A stretch of 60,000 nucleotides of DNA from NCBI GenBank assembly GCA_029204225.1, contig CM055094.1, positions 6,270,548-6,330,547 of the forward strand. The letters are read 5' to 3'. Position 1 is the stretch's first letter; the number at the start of each line of letters is the position of its first letter. Under the pieces are notes generated by a model that was given only the letters and a program-made list of their open reading frames with translations, was not told the DNA's origin and ran no database searches. A program made the translations under genes and the position numbers. The DNA comes from Diphasiastrum complanatum (taxonomy: Eukaryota; Streptophyta; Lycopodiopsida; Lycopodiales; Lycopodiaceae). This document shows positions 1 through 14,847 of the stretch, piece by piece.

Positions 1-2121
1 TATTTTTTTCTTAAATGATGCTCTTTCTTTATCTTTTCTTTTTCTCAAAGCCTAAACAAAACAAACCAAAACATGTTAATGTATGCTGTACAGGTGAAAT
101 TTACAACAGTCCTTTAGGCATAATAAAGTTTGAGTGTGTTCATATTAGTCCGGTGCCTAAACACCTTTCAAATTGCCAGCTTCACAATATGTTTTCATAA
201 AGCTTTGCTACTGTGTAGGTTCCTCTCCATCGAAATGCAGTTTTTGAGGTATTAGATCATGTCTGGGGTCCCTGATTAACACCAATTGACAAGAGCACAT
301 GAATAATTCATTGTCTTTCTATCATGAGAAGGTTTCATCCATTTCTTAAATGTCTCCTGGTGAACTAATGAGGTTAGTCGGTGCTCATCCAGATTTTGTA
401 GCAATTGGTTTGTTGTATCGACTCTTGCTCTCCCAGGTCATGGGTCATGGCAAATTGTAAAATAGGTAGTTCTGTATTGATTGGTAGGATGCACTCTTGC
501 CCATAGACCAACATTTGTCGGAAGTATTGTACGCCCACAAGGCTGAATACAGCCTTTTATCCAATCACGTTTAGTTTCTGACAGTTTTCTTGATTATAGC
601 CACTAATTTATGTCTATTCATCACATTGTAATGAGAAGGAAAATTTTTCTTCTTGCTTGGATTTTGACAAAGTTTTATATGTTTCATTTAAAAAATAAAT
701 AAAAGATTTGGTTTGCTGCAATTTATATAATTGTAGGGCTTCTGCATGTTGGAGAACCCACAATTAGGACACTTTGGAAGGAACATTCATGGTCTTTCCA
801 GCCAGAAAGTTTTGAGTTGCAGAAGACCATGATTGATTCACAGTGGCTCATGGAGCCATAAGTTTTGTGCCATTCCTTGATGCAGTGTTCAAGATTATAC
901 TGACACATTATCTTAGCTTTCTTATCTGTTTCTACCCTACACACAAAGAATCGCTATTTGAACCTTGTCACAAACAATTCGATTCGATTTGAATCGAGCT
1001 CCAAGTTGAAATTTCTGGAAAAAAGTGTCTTCTATATTATCTCATATTTTGTGATCCTTGCAGGAGTTTTTATCCCTCTCCACTCTCACACCTAGGGGCC
1101 TTGAACAATATTTTTTGGATCCTTTTGTCTCAAGAGCTGTAGAAATCATGTCCCCTTTGAATGATCTGTGACTCCAAGAGAGATCGGTACCCATAATTTT
1201 GTCATACCGAAGAACTCTTAAGAAGAAGGGCATTTATAGTTTGAGGTAATTAATGTCTCTTCATTTATTTCATCTAGGGATATTCTTTCCATCTCTTGCT
1301 CAAGATTGGCCTCAAAAGCCATCAATATAAGATCCTGGAGTGCCTTGGGGACCCTACAAGGCTCAGGACGCATCACTCTTCCTCATTAGTTGAGCCTTGT
1401 CTATGCAACCTTCTGTCAACAGTTTTGCTTATATCCTAGGTATGTTGTGAGGGTTATCAGCATCTATTTGTTTGATGTGGTACCATTGATTCTTTAGCAA
1501 GTTCTTGAAGGTGGAACCATCATGTTTGAGCCAGTTATGCCTTGGAATCATACGCTATCCCGACAGGGTGGGCCAGTGTTCACAGGTATAACTGATGATA
1601 CTTCACCAGTTCTACTGCATATATAAGTCTTGATTTGATCAGAAATTATCTTGAGACTTTAACAAATGGTAGTGCAGAATGCTAAACAATAATGATAGAT
1701 ATTGATTGAAGCAAATTTAGATGATGGAAACACATGCTTATGTTTTTAGTTACCAAATTCTGACTATAATAATGACTCATGTATACGATTTAGGCAACCT
1801 TGTGCTACTGGGAGGTAACTGAGTTTCTATAGTTGTGGGTTTGGCATTGATCACACAACAGGGCACACTTAAAATCATACATTCCTTGGGCAGATATAGT
1901 GGATCTTGTACCTGTCTGATCAAGTCAAATCAAAATTCTATCAGAAGAAGCAGCTTCTATTAGTCTGGCTGTAATAATACCTAAGACAGACTTGATTTTG
2001 CTGTGTAACATTTAGAACAGGGAAAAATTTGTTGTAGTTATAGGCTTTGTGCTGGCAATAGATCAAAGTTTTGATACTGAAGCTTATAAAAAGGTTATCA
2101 TTTACTTTGTGTCGGTTATAG
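1..2121. other. Probable alpha-SNAP intron or upstream DNA
   Basis: No convincing coding exon was found on either strand here. It lies directly upstream of the alpha-SNAP exon at 2122 and is most simply a long intron of that gene. The preceding exon, which should encode the conserved TREYK region of the family, was searched for by eye and not seen, so it is probably outside the window or too diverged to recognise. Open frames present are short and have no recognisable motif. Confidence 0.4.
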
Positions 2122-2389
2122 GATTTAGCAGAAGCAATCGATGAGGAGGATGTTGCAAAGTTTACAGACGTTGTGAAAGATTTTGACAATATGACTCGCT
2201 TGGTGAGCAATTTCTTCCTTGTATTGTCCTGTTTTGAGAAGCTTTAATTTGAAAAAAAAATTGATCATTAGTTATCGTGTATATATAAACTTGTCCTTTT
2301 GAACACAGGATGCCTGGAAAACAACTCTTTTACTTCGTGCAAAGAACATGCTGAAAGCTAAAGAGGTCGAAGAAGACACACTTATGTAA
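2122..2389 (+). CDS. Alpha-SNAP, last two exons
   Basis: This is the C-terminal end of alpha-soluble NSF attachment protein, the adaptor that recruits the ATPase NSF to SNARE complexes for disassembly after membrane fusion, in the cytosol and on membranes. The first exon (2122-2202) follows an acceptor (ttatag) and encodes [20 protein letters not shown] and a further seven residues ending in TRL. It stops at a GTGAGC donor. The last exon (2309-2389) follows acacag, begins [10 protein letters not shown], continues [11 protein letters not shown] and ends in TAA at 2387. The exons join in phase 0. The acidic tail and the [10 protein letters not shown] block are family signatures; the C terminus is where NSF ATPase is stimulated. 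No disabling mutation is seen in this part, so the gene may be functional, but the N-terminal TPR-like helical region is not in view. A retained fragment cannot be excluded. Confidence 0.85.
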
Positions 2390-6328
<3,939 letters not shown>

Positions 6329-6449
6329 GAGCTCTAATAAGCTCTATTACGCAGTTGCTTTTTACCTTCTAATACTTCATGGAAGGAATTTACTTGTATG
6401 GTACGACATCTATGTAACTGCCTTACCTTGCTAAGACTTATGTAAATGT

Positions 6450-6590
<141 letters not shown>

Positions 6591-6599
6591 TGACATTCA

Positions 6600-7037
6600 T
6601 AGGCACACAATAAATTAAATCCAGGAATTAGGGTTTAGGGTTCAAGTCGACCTGTTATGCTTCTTCGTGTGAATCAGTGCCCAGTGCCCATGTGCTCAAG
6701 TTCCTCTCATAGACAGATGTCTTGCAAGAGAACCCGAAGTGCCAGGCATTGCAAGGTAGGTGTAGTGCTTCCAAACATGCTCCACCAATAAACAAACATG
6801 GTATCAGAGCTTTAGCTTGGTATAAGTGTTTAGATATTATCATTTGAACATACATTATCAAAATAATAATTCTGATATAGTGTAGACTTTTGCTATAGTT
6901 GTTTTCATTCATACAATCTACTATCTGTATACACTCATTCTAAAATTCCAGATGGATTCACAACCACGGTTTGCTCTAATGGTAGACAAACTCGATGGTT
7001 CAAATTACCACTTGTGGAGATTCAAGGTGAGATTATA
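6600..7037 (+). mobile_element. Copia 5' fragment: LTR end, PBS and first gag codons
   Basis: The sequence TGGTATCAGAGC near 6799-6810 is complementary to initiator tRNA-Met and is the usual plant copia primer-binding site. It directly follows 'aaacaaaca', a plausible LTR end in CA. A gag start lies at 6952 and reads MDSQPRFALMVDKLDGSNYH, then LWRFKVRLYLL. This is the conserved copia gag N-terminus with the DGSNYxxWxFK block. Similarity stops near 7037, so only about 28 codons remain. The 5' end of the LTR was not delimited. The rest of the element is absent, replaced by unidentified DNA and then plastid DNA. Confidence 0.7.
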
Positions 7038-7195
7038 CCTCCTTTGGAACTTGAGAGGGTTTAAGGCTCCCGTCGGATTCAACATACTTGGCCCCAATGT
7101 CACTAGATAAAATCTCGGTAGATATGGCGGCTTCAGTGCTGACCGCCATGCCTTTCTGCTTCTTGGTGGGTGGATTTGGCTGAGGATCTGCTACC
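7038..7195. other. Unidentified junction DNA between copia and plastid pieces
   Basis: This 158-bp stretch is neither recognisable gag nor rps7. On the minus strand it is open and continuous with the rps7 relic, but the peptide resembles nothing I know. It is probably a third fragment captured at the junction. Confidence 0.35.
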
Positions 7196-7402
7196 TGGGA
7201 ACTCGATAGGTAGATCCACCCACACATCTAGTTTTTATTGCTACGTTAGGAGTTACTTGATGTATCACCTGACGCAAAATAAATAGTGGATTATATTTTG
7301 TTTCCCGTTTAATATCCATCATGGCATTATAAAGAATTCGATAAGCCAATGATTTTTTTTCCATGTCTAAGAATACGGTTAACCAACATGTTAACTAATC
7401 TA
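7196..7402 (-). pseudogene. rps7: rps7 fragment, plastid-derived
   Basis: On the minus strand the sequence reads [15 protein letters not shown] and, after a frame change, [11 protein letters not shown] and later [10 protein letters not shown]. These match the middle of plastid ribosomal protein S7 of the small subunit. An extra A in the run of eight A residues (7352-7359 on the plus strand as T) shifts the frame. The N-terminal codons are missing because the sequence is fused to rps12 intron at about 7403, and the C-terminal third is missing because the plastid similarity ends near 7196. It cannot make S7. Confidence 0.88.
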
Positions 7403-8152
7403 TTTTCACCAAATACGGCTCTCTACTTCGTTATATATAATGAATCCTTATTCATATACTATGTAAATACATAATTATAATTCATATATAAAATTAGCCT
7501 TACTCACTTCCATCCAATTGAGTATATGTTTCCTTCTATGTCGTGGTTGGAAATCCTGCATTTCATGTATCGGGACAATAAGATCCTTAGGTTTAAAAAA
7601 AGTGTCCAAATTTCAAAATGCCAGTGATTTGTCAAATCATTGTTGTTCTACCTCAACTTGTTCTAATAAAGTAAGGTTCTCTAAAATTTCTATGACACAG
7701 ACGAAGTCGGAAAAACTCCTTGAATAATATAATATTAAATCTTAGATAATACATTTTCAATTAATTCCATTATTTTTTAATTCTTTTTTAGCCTGCTTTA
7801 GTCCCTTGTAAAACTTTGGTTCCAAATTAGCTAAAAATTTCACATGTTTACAATAATTGACATGGCATCATAGGCGGAATAAAGTGATACAAGTCTGAGA
7901 TAATGATATACAATGCACTAGAACGCCCTTGTTGACGATCCTTCACCCCTACAGCATACAGGGTCCCTCAAACAAATATGATATCTCACACCTGGTGAAT
8001 CTTTTACCCTTCCTCCTCTCACTAATATTACTGAATGTTCTTGCCAATTATGGCCAATACCTGGTGTATAAGCAGTAATTTCTAATCCAGAGGTTAATCG
8101 TACTTGAGCAACTTTTTGTAAAGCGGAGTTTGGTTTTTTTGGGGTTGTAGTG
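7403..8152 (-). pseudogene. rps12: rps12 exon 2 with group II intron parts, plastid-derived
   Basis: Exon 2 of trans-spliced plastid rps12 (small-subunit protein S12) occupies about 7920-8152 on the minus strand. It reads [20 protein letters not shown], then [11 protein letters not shown] and [17 protein letters not shown] one-base insertion after RYHI shifts the frame, and the following codon is TGA in the corrected frame. Downstream, 7403-7919 matches the cis-spliced intron 2 (GACTTGTATCA, GATGCCATGT, a GCCGTATTTGGTGAAA domain V half). The intron is cut inside domain V and exon 3 is gone. The 3' half of the trans-spliced intron 1 lies immediately upstream. Confidence 0.9.
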
Positions 8153-8250
8153 GAGAAGTCAACAGATTAGTTTCCTCTACTGTCATTCTACAAAACCGTA
8201 TGTGAAATTTTTACTTCATACGGCTTCTCGTTCAATTCCTCAACTTCAAT
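8153..8250 (-). pseudogene. rps12: 3' half of rps12 trans-spliced group II intron
   Basis: On the minus strand the segment contains GAGAAGCCGTATGAAGTAAA, then TACGGTTTTGTAGAATG, followed by 'cttctccac' at the exon 2 boundary. This is the domain V and VI end of the trans-spliced rps12 intron 1 in plastomes. It is a remnant only; the partner exon 1 is not in the window. Confidence 0.75.
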
Positions 8251-10086
8251 GAATTTTAAATATTCATTAAGTTCTCCAATGGGGAGAATTATATATTGCC
8301 TTCTCGTACAAAGAGAAGATCTCTTCTATTGTGGAGTTAAAAACGAATTCAAAAATTTTAATAAGTCGTTTATTTTTATTTTTTGTAGAAAAAAAATCTA
8401 ATAAAGAATTGTATTTTTAGACTCATAAAAAATTTAGATTTTTGTTCGAATCTGATATAGATCACTCTGAATCTGGTATAAATAAATAAGTTTTTTTACT
8501 CTTTAATTTCAAAGAGTTAATAAAATTATGTATTAACTTATTATTATCTATTTGATATTTTATTAGATGTAGCTCCAGACATTATTCCTCTCAATAACAA
8601 AATTTATAGAATTGACGGGTTCATGTGAGCTTATCCATGCAGTTACGCACTATTTAAATAGGAATCAATTCTCATGAAAAATTTGGTTTGGCTTTCGTGC
8701 TTTAGTTCGGTTGGCATGCGTCGCCCGAGATAATTTGATGACCTAAGTTTTAAATAATATCCATATTAGATATGATCTGATCGACTATGTAAGGCCCTTG
8801 AATAGCAATAAGGACAGCTAGTGGCTCGGTGAAACTTTTCCCCTGTGATGAATTGCTTGCATCAGTCTCGCATTTCCTTCCTTTCATTCCCCTGTGGATC
8901 GGAGACAAAGTAAAGGTTCGTTGGGAAGAGGATCGTACTATGACAGGGCAAAGGCAAAGGAGTCAACCTGTTTTTGTTAGAAATACACAATATGGATTTC
9001 GACGATGTAGTTGTATCCCCAGGTCAATCAGAATTGAAAAGTATTTTCACGGAGGCGAACCTTATCCTGCTAGGCAAGAGTATAGCAATGCTAATTGCAA
9101 ATTGTGTCTCAATAGGGTGGCAAGTATCTACACGAAGTAGTTAATGGTTGCACAGGGTTACCCTCGTCCCTTTCGTAGTGATGAATTTTAATGGAATAAA
9201 AAGAAATTCGTCTATTATTTTACTGAGGTTTAAAAAAAGTGTGGTAACATATCATTTTTGAATAAAGGAAAAGAGATGTTGGCTAAAGGTAGCTCATTGA
9301 ATTCTCTTGGAAATGGTAATAATCTTCATGCAAGACAAACAATTTTGTCTATATTTTCTTTACTTGGTTATTTTTCTTTTCTTTCCTCTAATACGGGGAG
9401 GGGAAGAGTAGAAAACAAAGTAAATAAATACAGGTTGAGGTCTTTGTAAAGAATGGGTCAATTATTTGGGGTAAAAATTGTCAAATAATACAATGGAACT
9501 TTTTACAGAAGCTATTTGTCTTTCCTGTTCTTATTCAGCCAGGAATCAAATTATTCGAACAGATCGATACTTTAATACCGGGGGGAGGGGCTGACTTTAG
9601 AATACCCTACAAGAATGAATAGAAATTAATCTGTATTATGACAAAGAAATCATTGATTTTCAAGCCTACTAATTGTATAACCTTTCTCAAAGGAAGACAA
9701 CATTAGGAATAGAAAGCTAATCTCCAAAAATTGGGTCGAAGAAAGTTATTATATCAATTATTCTTGTATTAGTGTCAGATCAAATAGAACATGCTGGAAA
9801 AATATCTTTTTGTGCAACTTGCTCAATTCAGATTGAAAAAGAGATGACATATTTTCTAGAAGAAACATATGTTATGGCCCAAATCATTGGGGATTAATAT
9901 TTCCAATAGGAATTACTCAGTTGACAATACAATTCAAACTTTTCTACTATTTATGTAATAGCGTGAAAAGAAGGTTTGGCCTCAAGTTGCTCAGGAATCG
10001 GGATAGTGGCATTTAGTTCCTCGACCTTTTTATTCATAGGATGGTAGGTTTTTGCTTATTAGTAAGCTATCTTTCCAAATGAGGGT
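8251..10086. other. Plastid rps12-trnV spacer relic
   Basis: This is non-coding plastid inverted-repeat sequence. Conserved blocks include 'gtgagcttatccatgcagtt' near 8627, 'gatgaattgcttgcatcag' near 8847 and 'gtagttaatggt' near 9137. A 103-codon open frame at 8829-9140 lies inside it and is fortuitous. Confidence 0.75.
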
Positions 10087-10158
10087 AGGGGTATAACTCA
10101 GTGGTAGAGTGTCACCTTGACATGGTGGAAGTCATCAGTTCGAGCCTAAACCTATTCC
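10087..10158 (+). pseudogene. trnV-GAC: trnV-GAC, plastid-derived and decayed
   Basis: The D arm (TATAACTCAGTGGTAGAG), the anticodon arm with loop TTGACAT (anticodon GAC) and the T arm (AGTTCGAGCCT) are recognisable and in the expected position upstream of rrn16. The acceptor stem is broken: AGGGGTA no longer pairs with the 3' side, which reads CCTATTCC. It is therefore unlikely to be a functional tRNA. Confidence 0.88.
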
Positions 10159-10356
10159 AATCATTTTTATTGCTTTTTTGTCATCCAAAGAGGCTCATGT
10201 ATTGACAAAATGGAGTAGGGGTGAGTATAGTTATACTATAAGTAAGCTCCAGGCTAATAGGAAGCAAATGAACATGAGTTATGCCTTGATATGAAAGAGG
10301 ATCTTAAAATCAGCTTTGTCCACGAAGAATGAAGCTACAAGTAATGCAACTATGAA

Positions 10357-11808
10357 TCTCATGGAGAGTTTGATCGTGGCTTAGGATGAACGCTGGCGGC
10401 ATGCTTAGCACATGCAAGTCGGACGGGAAGCATCTTAGTGGTGTTCGGGTGAGTAACACGTAAGAATCTGCCCTTAGGAGGGGGACAACAGCTGGAAACG
10501 GCTACTAATACCCTATATGCTGAGGAGCAAAAGGAGGAAATTTGCCCCAAGGAGGGGCTTGCGTCTGATTAGCTAGTTGGTGAGGCAATGGCTCACTGAG
10601 GCGACGATCAGTAGCTGGTCTGAGAGGATGATTAGCCACACTAGGACTGAGACACGGCCCCAGACTCCTACGGGAGGCAACAGTGGGGAATTTTCTGCAA
10701 TGGGCGAAAGCCTGACAAAGCAATGTCGCATGGAGGTAGAAGGTCCAAAGTCGTAAAGTCCTTTTCTCAAAGAAGAAACAATGACGGTATCTGAGGAATA
10801 AGCATCGGCTAACTCTGTGCCAGCAGCCGCGGTAAGACAAAGAGGATGCAAGCGTTATCCGGAATGATTGGACATAAAGCGTCTGTAGTCCGCCGTCGAA
10901 TCTTAGGGCTCAACGGGCGATGGAAACCGCCAAGCTGGAGTACGGTAGGGGCAGAGGGAATTTCTGGTGGAGCAGTGAAATGCATAGAGATCGAAAAAAA
11001 CACCAATGGCGAAGGCACTCTGCTGGGCCGACACTGACACTGAGGGACGAAAGCTAGGGGAGCAAATGGGATTAGATACCCAGTAGTCCTAGCCATAAAC
11101 GATGGATACCACCCGTTCAATGTTGTAGTTAACGCATTGAGTATCCCGCCTGGGGAGTATGTTTGCAAGAATGAAACTCAAAGGAATTGACGGGGTCTCC
11201 ACAAGCGGTGGAGCATGTGGTTTAATTAGATGCAACGCGAAGAACCTTATCAGGGCTTGACATGTCGTGAATCCTCTTGAAAGAGAGGAGTGCCTTCGAG
11301 AACGCGGACACAGGTGATGCATGGTTGTCGTCAGCTCATGTCGTAAGGTATTGGGTTAAGTCTCGCAACGAGCGCAACCCTCGTGTTCAGTTGCCATCAC
11401 TAGGTTTGGGACTCTGAATAGACTGTAGGTGATAAGCCGAAGGAAGTGAGGATGACGTCAAGTCAGCATGCCCCTTACGCCCTAGGCGATACACGTGCTA
11501 CAATGGCCACGACAAAGGGTCGCAACCCCGGGAGGACAAGCTAACCTCAAAAATCCGGCCTCAGTTCGGATTGCTGGCTTCAACTTGCCTGCATGAAGCC
11601 GGAATCGCTAGTAATCGCCGGTCAGCCATACGGTGGTGAGTCCGTTTCCGGGCCTTGCACACACCGCCCGTCACACTATGGGAGCTAGCCATGACCAAAG
11701 TCGTTACCTCAATCACAAGGAGGGGGATGTCGAAGGCAGGGCTAGTGACTGGAGTGAAGACATAACAAGGTAGCCGTACTGGAAGGTGCGGCTGAATTAC
11801 CTCCTTTT
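10357..11808 (+). pseudogene. rrn16: Plastid 16S rRNA gene copy, deleted and mutated
   Basis: The copy runs from TCTCATGGAGAGTTTGATCG to the anti-Shine-Dalgarno end (ACCTCCTTTT). Universal segments are present, such as GTGCCAGCAGCCGCGGTAA, GGATTAGATACC and TTGACGGGG. Three conserved stretches are shortened. The hairpin near 10430-10450 is reduced. About 13 nt are missing at about 10890, between GTCTGTAG and TCCGCCGTC. About 18-20 nt are missing near 11108, after GATGGATAC. There are also insertions (GGTAAGACAAAGAGG instead of the usual GGTAATACAGAGG) and a disrupted GGGGTCTCC in place of GGGGGCCCG. These changes break core helices, so the copy cannot give a working ribosome. Confidence 0.95.
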
Positions 11809-12060
11809 CAGGCAGAGCTAATGCTGGTTGGGCATTTTGGTTCCACATTGCTTTACACGGCGAGCCACATTGTTTGAGCTAAGCTCAAAAGTGGAATATG
11901 CCATTTGTTTCTATCTTGACAGTAAAGCAAGATCAAGTTCATGAGCTTATCCTAGGGCGGAATAAGCTGATAGGAGCCCATTCATCTTTCCCTTACCAAA
12001 TAAAAAGTTGCTACCCCACCCGGTGGCAACTTGGTCAAGGAAAGATGAAAGATGCTTAAC
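11809..12060 (+). other. Start of plastid rrn16-trnI spacer
   Basis: 'cagagctaatgctggttggg' and 'catgagcttatcctagg' match the conserved spacer just after plastid 16S. The similarity fades near 12060, before the tRNA-Ile gene, and this marks the right edge of the plastid insertion. Confidence 0.7.
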
Positions 12061-12139
12061 ATAGGTATTTACGAATTGTTTCTTTTTTAATTATGTTTTA
12101 GACTTTATATCTCCTATGCTAAGCATAGCTTCTTCTTTT

Positions 12140-13194
12140 CTCCCCAAAGATAAGAAAAACAAAGTCCTTCCAGAGCAATTCAAGAGACATATTCTGAAGG
12201 CGAAAGCAGAAAAAAAAGGACAGGGAGAAACTAGCACGGGGTGATACCATTACGGAGGAGGATCCATTTGAGGCCTACCTCCCCAAAAGTGTCGATGATC
12301 AACCATGCTTCTACACAATTGAGGAGGACGACTATAGAGAAATTTTTTAATTTTTAAAGAAAAGGCCCTGACACTCTGCATTGCCGATATACCATATGGA
12401 TTTTAGATGAAGGAATCATTAAATGATGATTCTCCTTTCAAATTCACTGAAATCCATACTTTCATGCAAGGTTTTCTCGAAGTCGTCTCATGTTTAGAGA
12501 GTTGTTATTTTTCATCCTCTTGGCAATCAGCTTCAGTACATAAAGCTTTATTGACTTCTATAATGCGGGAATAGAAAATGTTGTGTGGTAAGTTTTTATA
12601 TTCACAAATTATTAATTCATATTTAAATTCAAACTTTTATTTTAAATTGAGTATAATCAATCATTTTGACTTAAATTTCTTTTTATTTTAGTTGTAATGT
12701 TCCATGTTAGGTACAAGCCCAATGTCAGAACTCGGGAGGAGCATGACTTTGCAATGAAATAGAATACATAACTATTGGTTATTATTCTTTGGACAACAAT
12801 CGGTAGATGCTTTACTACAACACCTCCGAGCTAACAAGTTTTGGAAACTTGTTCCAGTATCCAACCATGACAAAGAAACTCAAGAATCCAATGACGAGTT
12901 CCATGGCTTGTCCCTACCAAAAGCCACAACAATTGATAAATCATTTAATTGATATTTTTTCTCACCCAACTAATTGGATTTTGGATTTATTTAGCGGTAG
13001 TGGCACTACGAGCGCATGTGCTGTTCGGAAAGGTAGACATGTTGCTGTAGTAGATTTAGATTCTAATTTAGTTGATTTTGTAAAAAATGAGAATGAAATC
13101 TCTTTCATTTTTGCCAGATGAACTGGCTGAGTAGGAAAGAGTTTAGATAACGAGGACGCAATGGTTCCCTTGTCCAAGGAACCATAGCCTCCTG
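12140..13194 (+). pseudogene. Beta-class amino-methyltransferase (DNA N4C/N6A type) relic
   Basis: This decayed gene matches the fold of DNA amino-methyltransferases, which transfer methyl from S-adenosylmethionine to an exocyclic amino group of cytosine or adenine. The catalytic motif IV appears at about 12383 as ADIPYGF (family form DPPY/F). Motif X follows as CPYQKPQQLINHLIDIFS, and then motif I, the AdoMet site, as WILDLFSGSGTTSACAVRKG near 12973. The order IV-X-I defines the beta class. Upstream, EEDPFEAYLPK and QPCFYTIEEDDYREIF are in frame. A probable intron lies at about 12588-12691 (donor GTAAGT, acceptor TTTTAG). Frameshifts occur near 12230, 12350 and 12760, and there are stops after YGF and after motif I. 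The frame continues without shift to the target duplication of element B, and resumes at 22688. The family assignment is good; the methylated base and the target are unknown. Confidence 0.78.
13190..13194 (+). repeat. Target-site duplication TCCTG, left copy (element B)
   Basis: TCCTG here is repeated at 22688-22692, directly outside the two outer LTR ends of element B. Confidence 0.85.
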
Positions 13195-13670
13195 TGTAGG
13201 AAATAGAAGCCTAAGGATCCAGGATCTTAACTATTCAATCACACAAAGCATTCTCAAAAAAAGAGAGAGATGGCTAGAAACCCTCTTGTAGAAACTCGTG
13301 GACAGCCAAGGAGAATAGTCAATATTGCTTACAAAAGTGTCTCATACATATGGGATGCACACATATATAGAGTCCAAGATGACTATCTAACTTCATGACT
13401 ATTGGCTATCCAACTACTTGACTATTGGTTATCCAACTTTCTATAAGTTACATAGAAAAAATAAGGTACCTCCAATATGTCAAGTTGGGGTACTTAATGT
13501 CACAATTAGGCCTAGTGGACTCATGAGTCCCTACCAAGTTAATTTCATATTAACTTAGCTAATCTAAGTTTAGTAGGCCTAATATAATAAATGACCATGG
13601 TTATACAACTCTCGACCTTTTGGGTCAAAGTAACCTATGGTAATGTAAGCAATTCCATGTACATTCCATG
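13195..13670 (-). repeat. Element B 3' LTR
   Basis: This is nearly identical to 22181-22687, apart from point changes and the absence of a 28-bp local duplication ('acaattaggcctagtgga' unit). On the minus strand its start reads ACATGGAATGT where the other copy has TGTTGGAATGT, so the terminal TG has decayed. Confidence 0.88.
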
Positions 13671-13862
13671 TCTCCAAATAAACTTTGCACCGAAGTAGTC
13701 AAAATCTCATCCCCAATCATGTCCAACATATAAAAGGAAAAGAATGCGTAATAATAAAGCATCAAGTCTAAGGGTGAGGATTTGCATGCTCCATCCGAAG
13801 TAGGGAACCAACATAAACTCGGCAATAAGTCGAAACATGGACTTGTAATCCATCATAGGCTC

Positions 13863-14145
13863 TCACATCATTCGAAAATACTTCTTACCATAAGGACAAT
13901 AAAAAAGAGTACCAAACTCTTTTAGCATCACATCCTCCCGAACCTTACCATCAATGACTTGCTCACATAGAATAGGCGATGTACCAACATCATGATGAAG
14001 AGTAAGTGTATAACCAAAAAAATCAGCAAGAGGTACTGATTTTAACAAGGCATGTGCCTTCCTTTCGTAGTAAGACATTTCTTTGCTATCCTGCAAAGTC
14101 TCTCATAGTCGACATGGAACTGTTATGGGCAGTTCAACACTTTGC
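13863..14145 (-). pseudogene. Element B second pol block, RT N-terminal part
   Basis: On the minus strand this reads SPILCEQVIDGKVREDVMLK, a diverged version of the start of copia RT found at 19110-19304 (VEPVFYEQARGVKCWEDVMQ). It was contiguous with 18580 before element A inserted: 'gttcaacac' on the left meets 'tttgctacccaaagtgtttcc' on the right, matching the paralogous segment at 19374-19402. Confidence 0.7.
14141..14145 (+). repeat. Target-site duplication TTTGC, left copy (element A)
   Basis: TTTGC at 14141-14145 is repeated exactly at 18575-18579, immediately outside the LTRs of element A. Confidence 0.93.
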
Positions 14146-14835
14146 TGTGAAAAATTGCCTACATTGGCAAATCTAGTCATGTAGAATATTGTACATTTTG
14201 TCAATATCGTTTGTTGGTTACTTGAATGGCCAAAGTGCCACTTGTACATACACACCTAAAGTAGGTTACCACGAGTCAAGAGGAGTGGTTGTGTCTATTT
14301 GGTAGTGATTCCTACTTTGTAGGATCTAGACCATGATTTATGATGAGATTTGTACCTACCATGCACCTACCAAGCATGACTCTTGGATCTAGGCTAGGGT
14401 TTTCACATTAGGGCAAGAAAGTGGAGTCTACTTCCTATTACATGCTGGATTTTCACCTAACTTTGCAAAGGAAGTGTGTTTTACTATGTATTTCCATTCT
14501 CCATAGTGAGAAGATAGAAACTTTTTGGAGCCTCAAGGAGAAACTCGAGTTTCCTCTCATTGTATGGTGATTACTCTATTTTTCCAATGAAACTCAGCTT
14601 TGGCACTTTGTAAACACTGTCTACAGGCCGTACTACAGCCTTATTTCCACACGTGTGGAGTTGGATTAGACTATTTGATCAATGCTTTGATTGTCTCTAC
14701 TTGTTTCCTATCAAGCTGCTAAACTAGATCTTGTTTTCTGATGACTAGTTTCTGATAGATTGTTTAACAAGCATACAATCACCTTGTGGATCATTCAAAG
14801 ATCCATTTATGGTCCTTAGTACTGTACTTTTCACA
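14146..14835 (+). repeat. Element A 5' LTR, 690 bp
   Basis: It begins TGTGAAAAATTGCC and ends ACTTTTCACA. It contains the palindrome CCACACGTGTGG (14647-14658) with a central G-box CACGTG, a binding site for bHLH and bZIP regulators. Confidence 0.95.
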
Positions 14836-14847
14836 TGGTATCAGAGC
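14836..14847 (+). promoter_or_regulatory. Primer-binding site of element A
   Basis: TGGTATCAGAGC directly follows the LTR end. It is complementary to the 3' end of initiator methionine tRNA, the usual copia primer. Confidence 0.93.

Larger units (their letters stand above)
7196..12060. mobile_element. Nuclear plastid DNA insertion (NUPT), about 4.9 kb
   Basis: This block has the order of the plastid inverted repeat: rps7 (-), 3' rps12 (-), spacer, trnV-GAC (+), rrn16 (+), and the start of the rrn16-trnI spacer. Non-coding parts are also plastid-like: 8570-8800 and 8840-9150 match the conserved rps12-trnV region (for example 'gtgagcttatccatgc'), and 11809-12060 matches the rrn16-trnI leader. 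All genes carry frameshifts, stops or deletions, many substitutions are C-to-T or G-to-A, and the flanks are retrotransposon and methyltransferase DNA. This is therefore an old nuclear copy and not a functional plastome. The right edge falls before trnI-GAU, near 12060. Confidence 0.93.

Noticed and set aside
8829-9140. 103-codon frame that looked like a possible protein
   Set aside because: The DNA matches the non-coding plastid rps12-trnV spacer.
10359-11848. Several open frames of 60-120 codons across the 16S-like region
   Set aside because: The sequence is an rRNA pseudogene; the frames are fortuitous.
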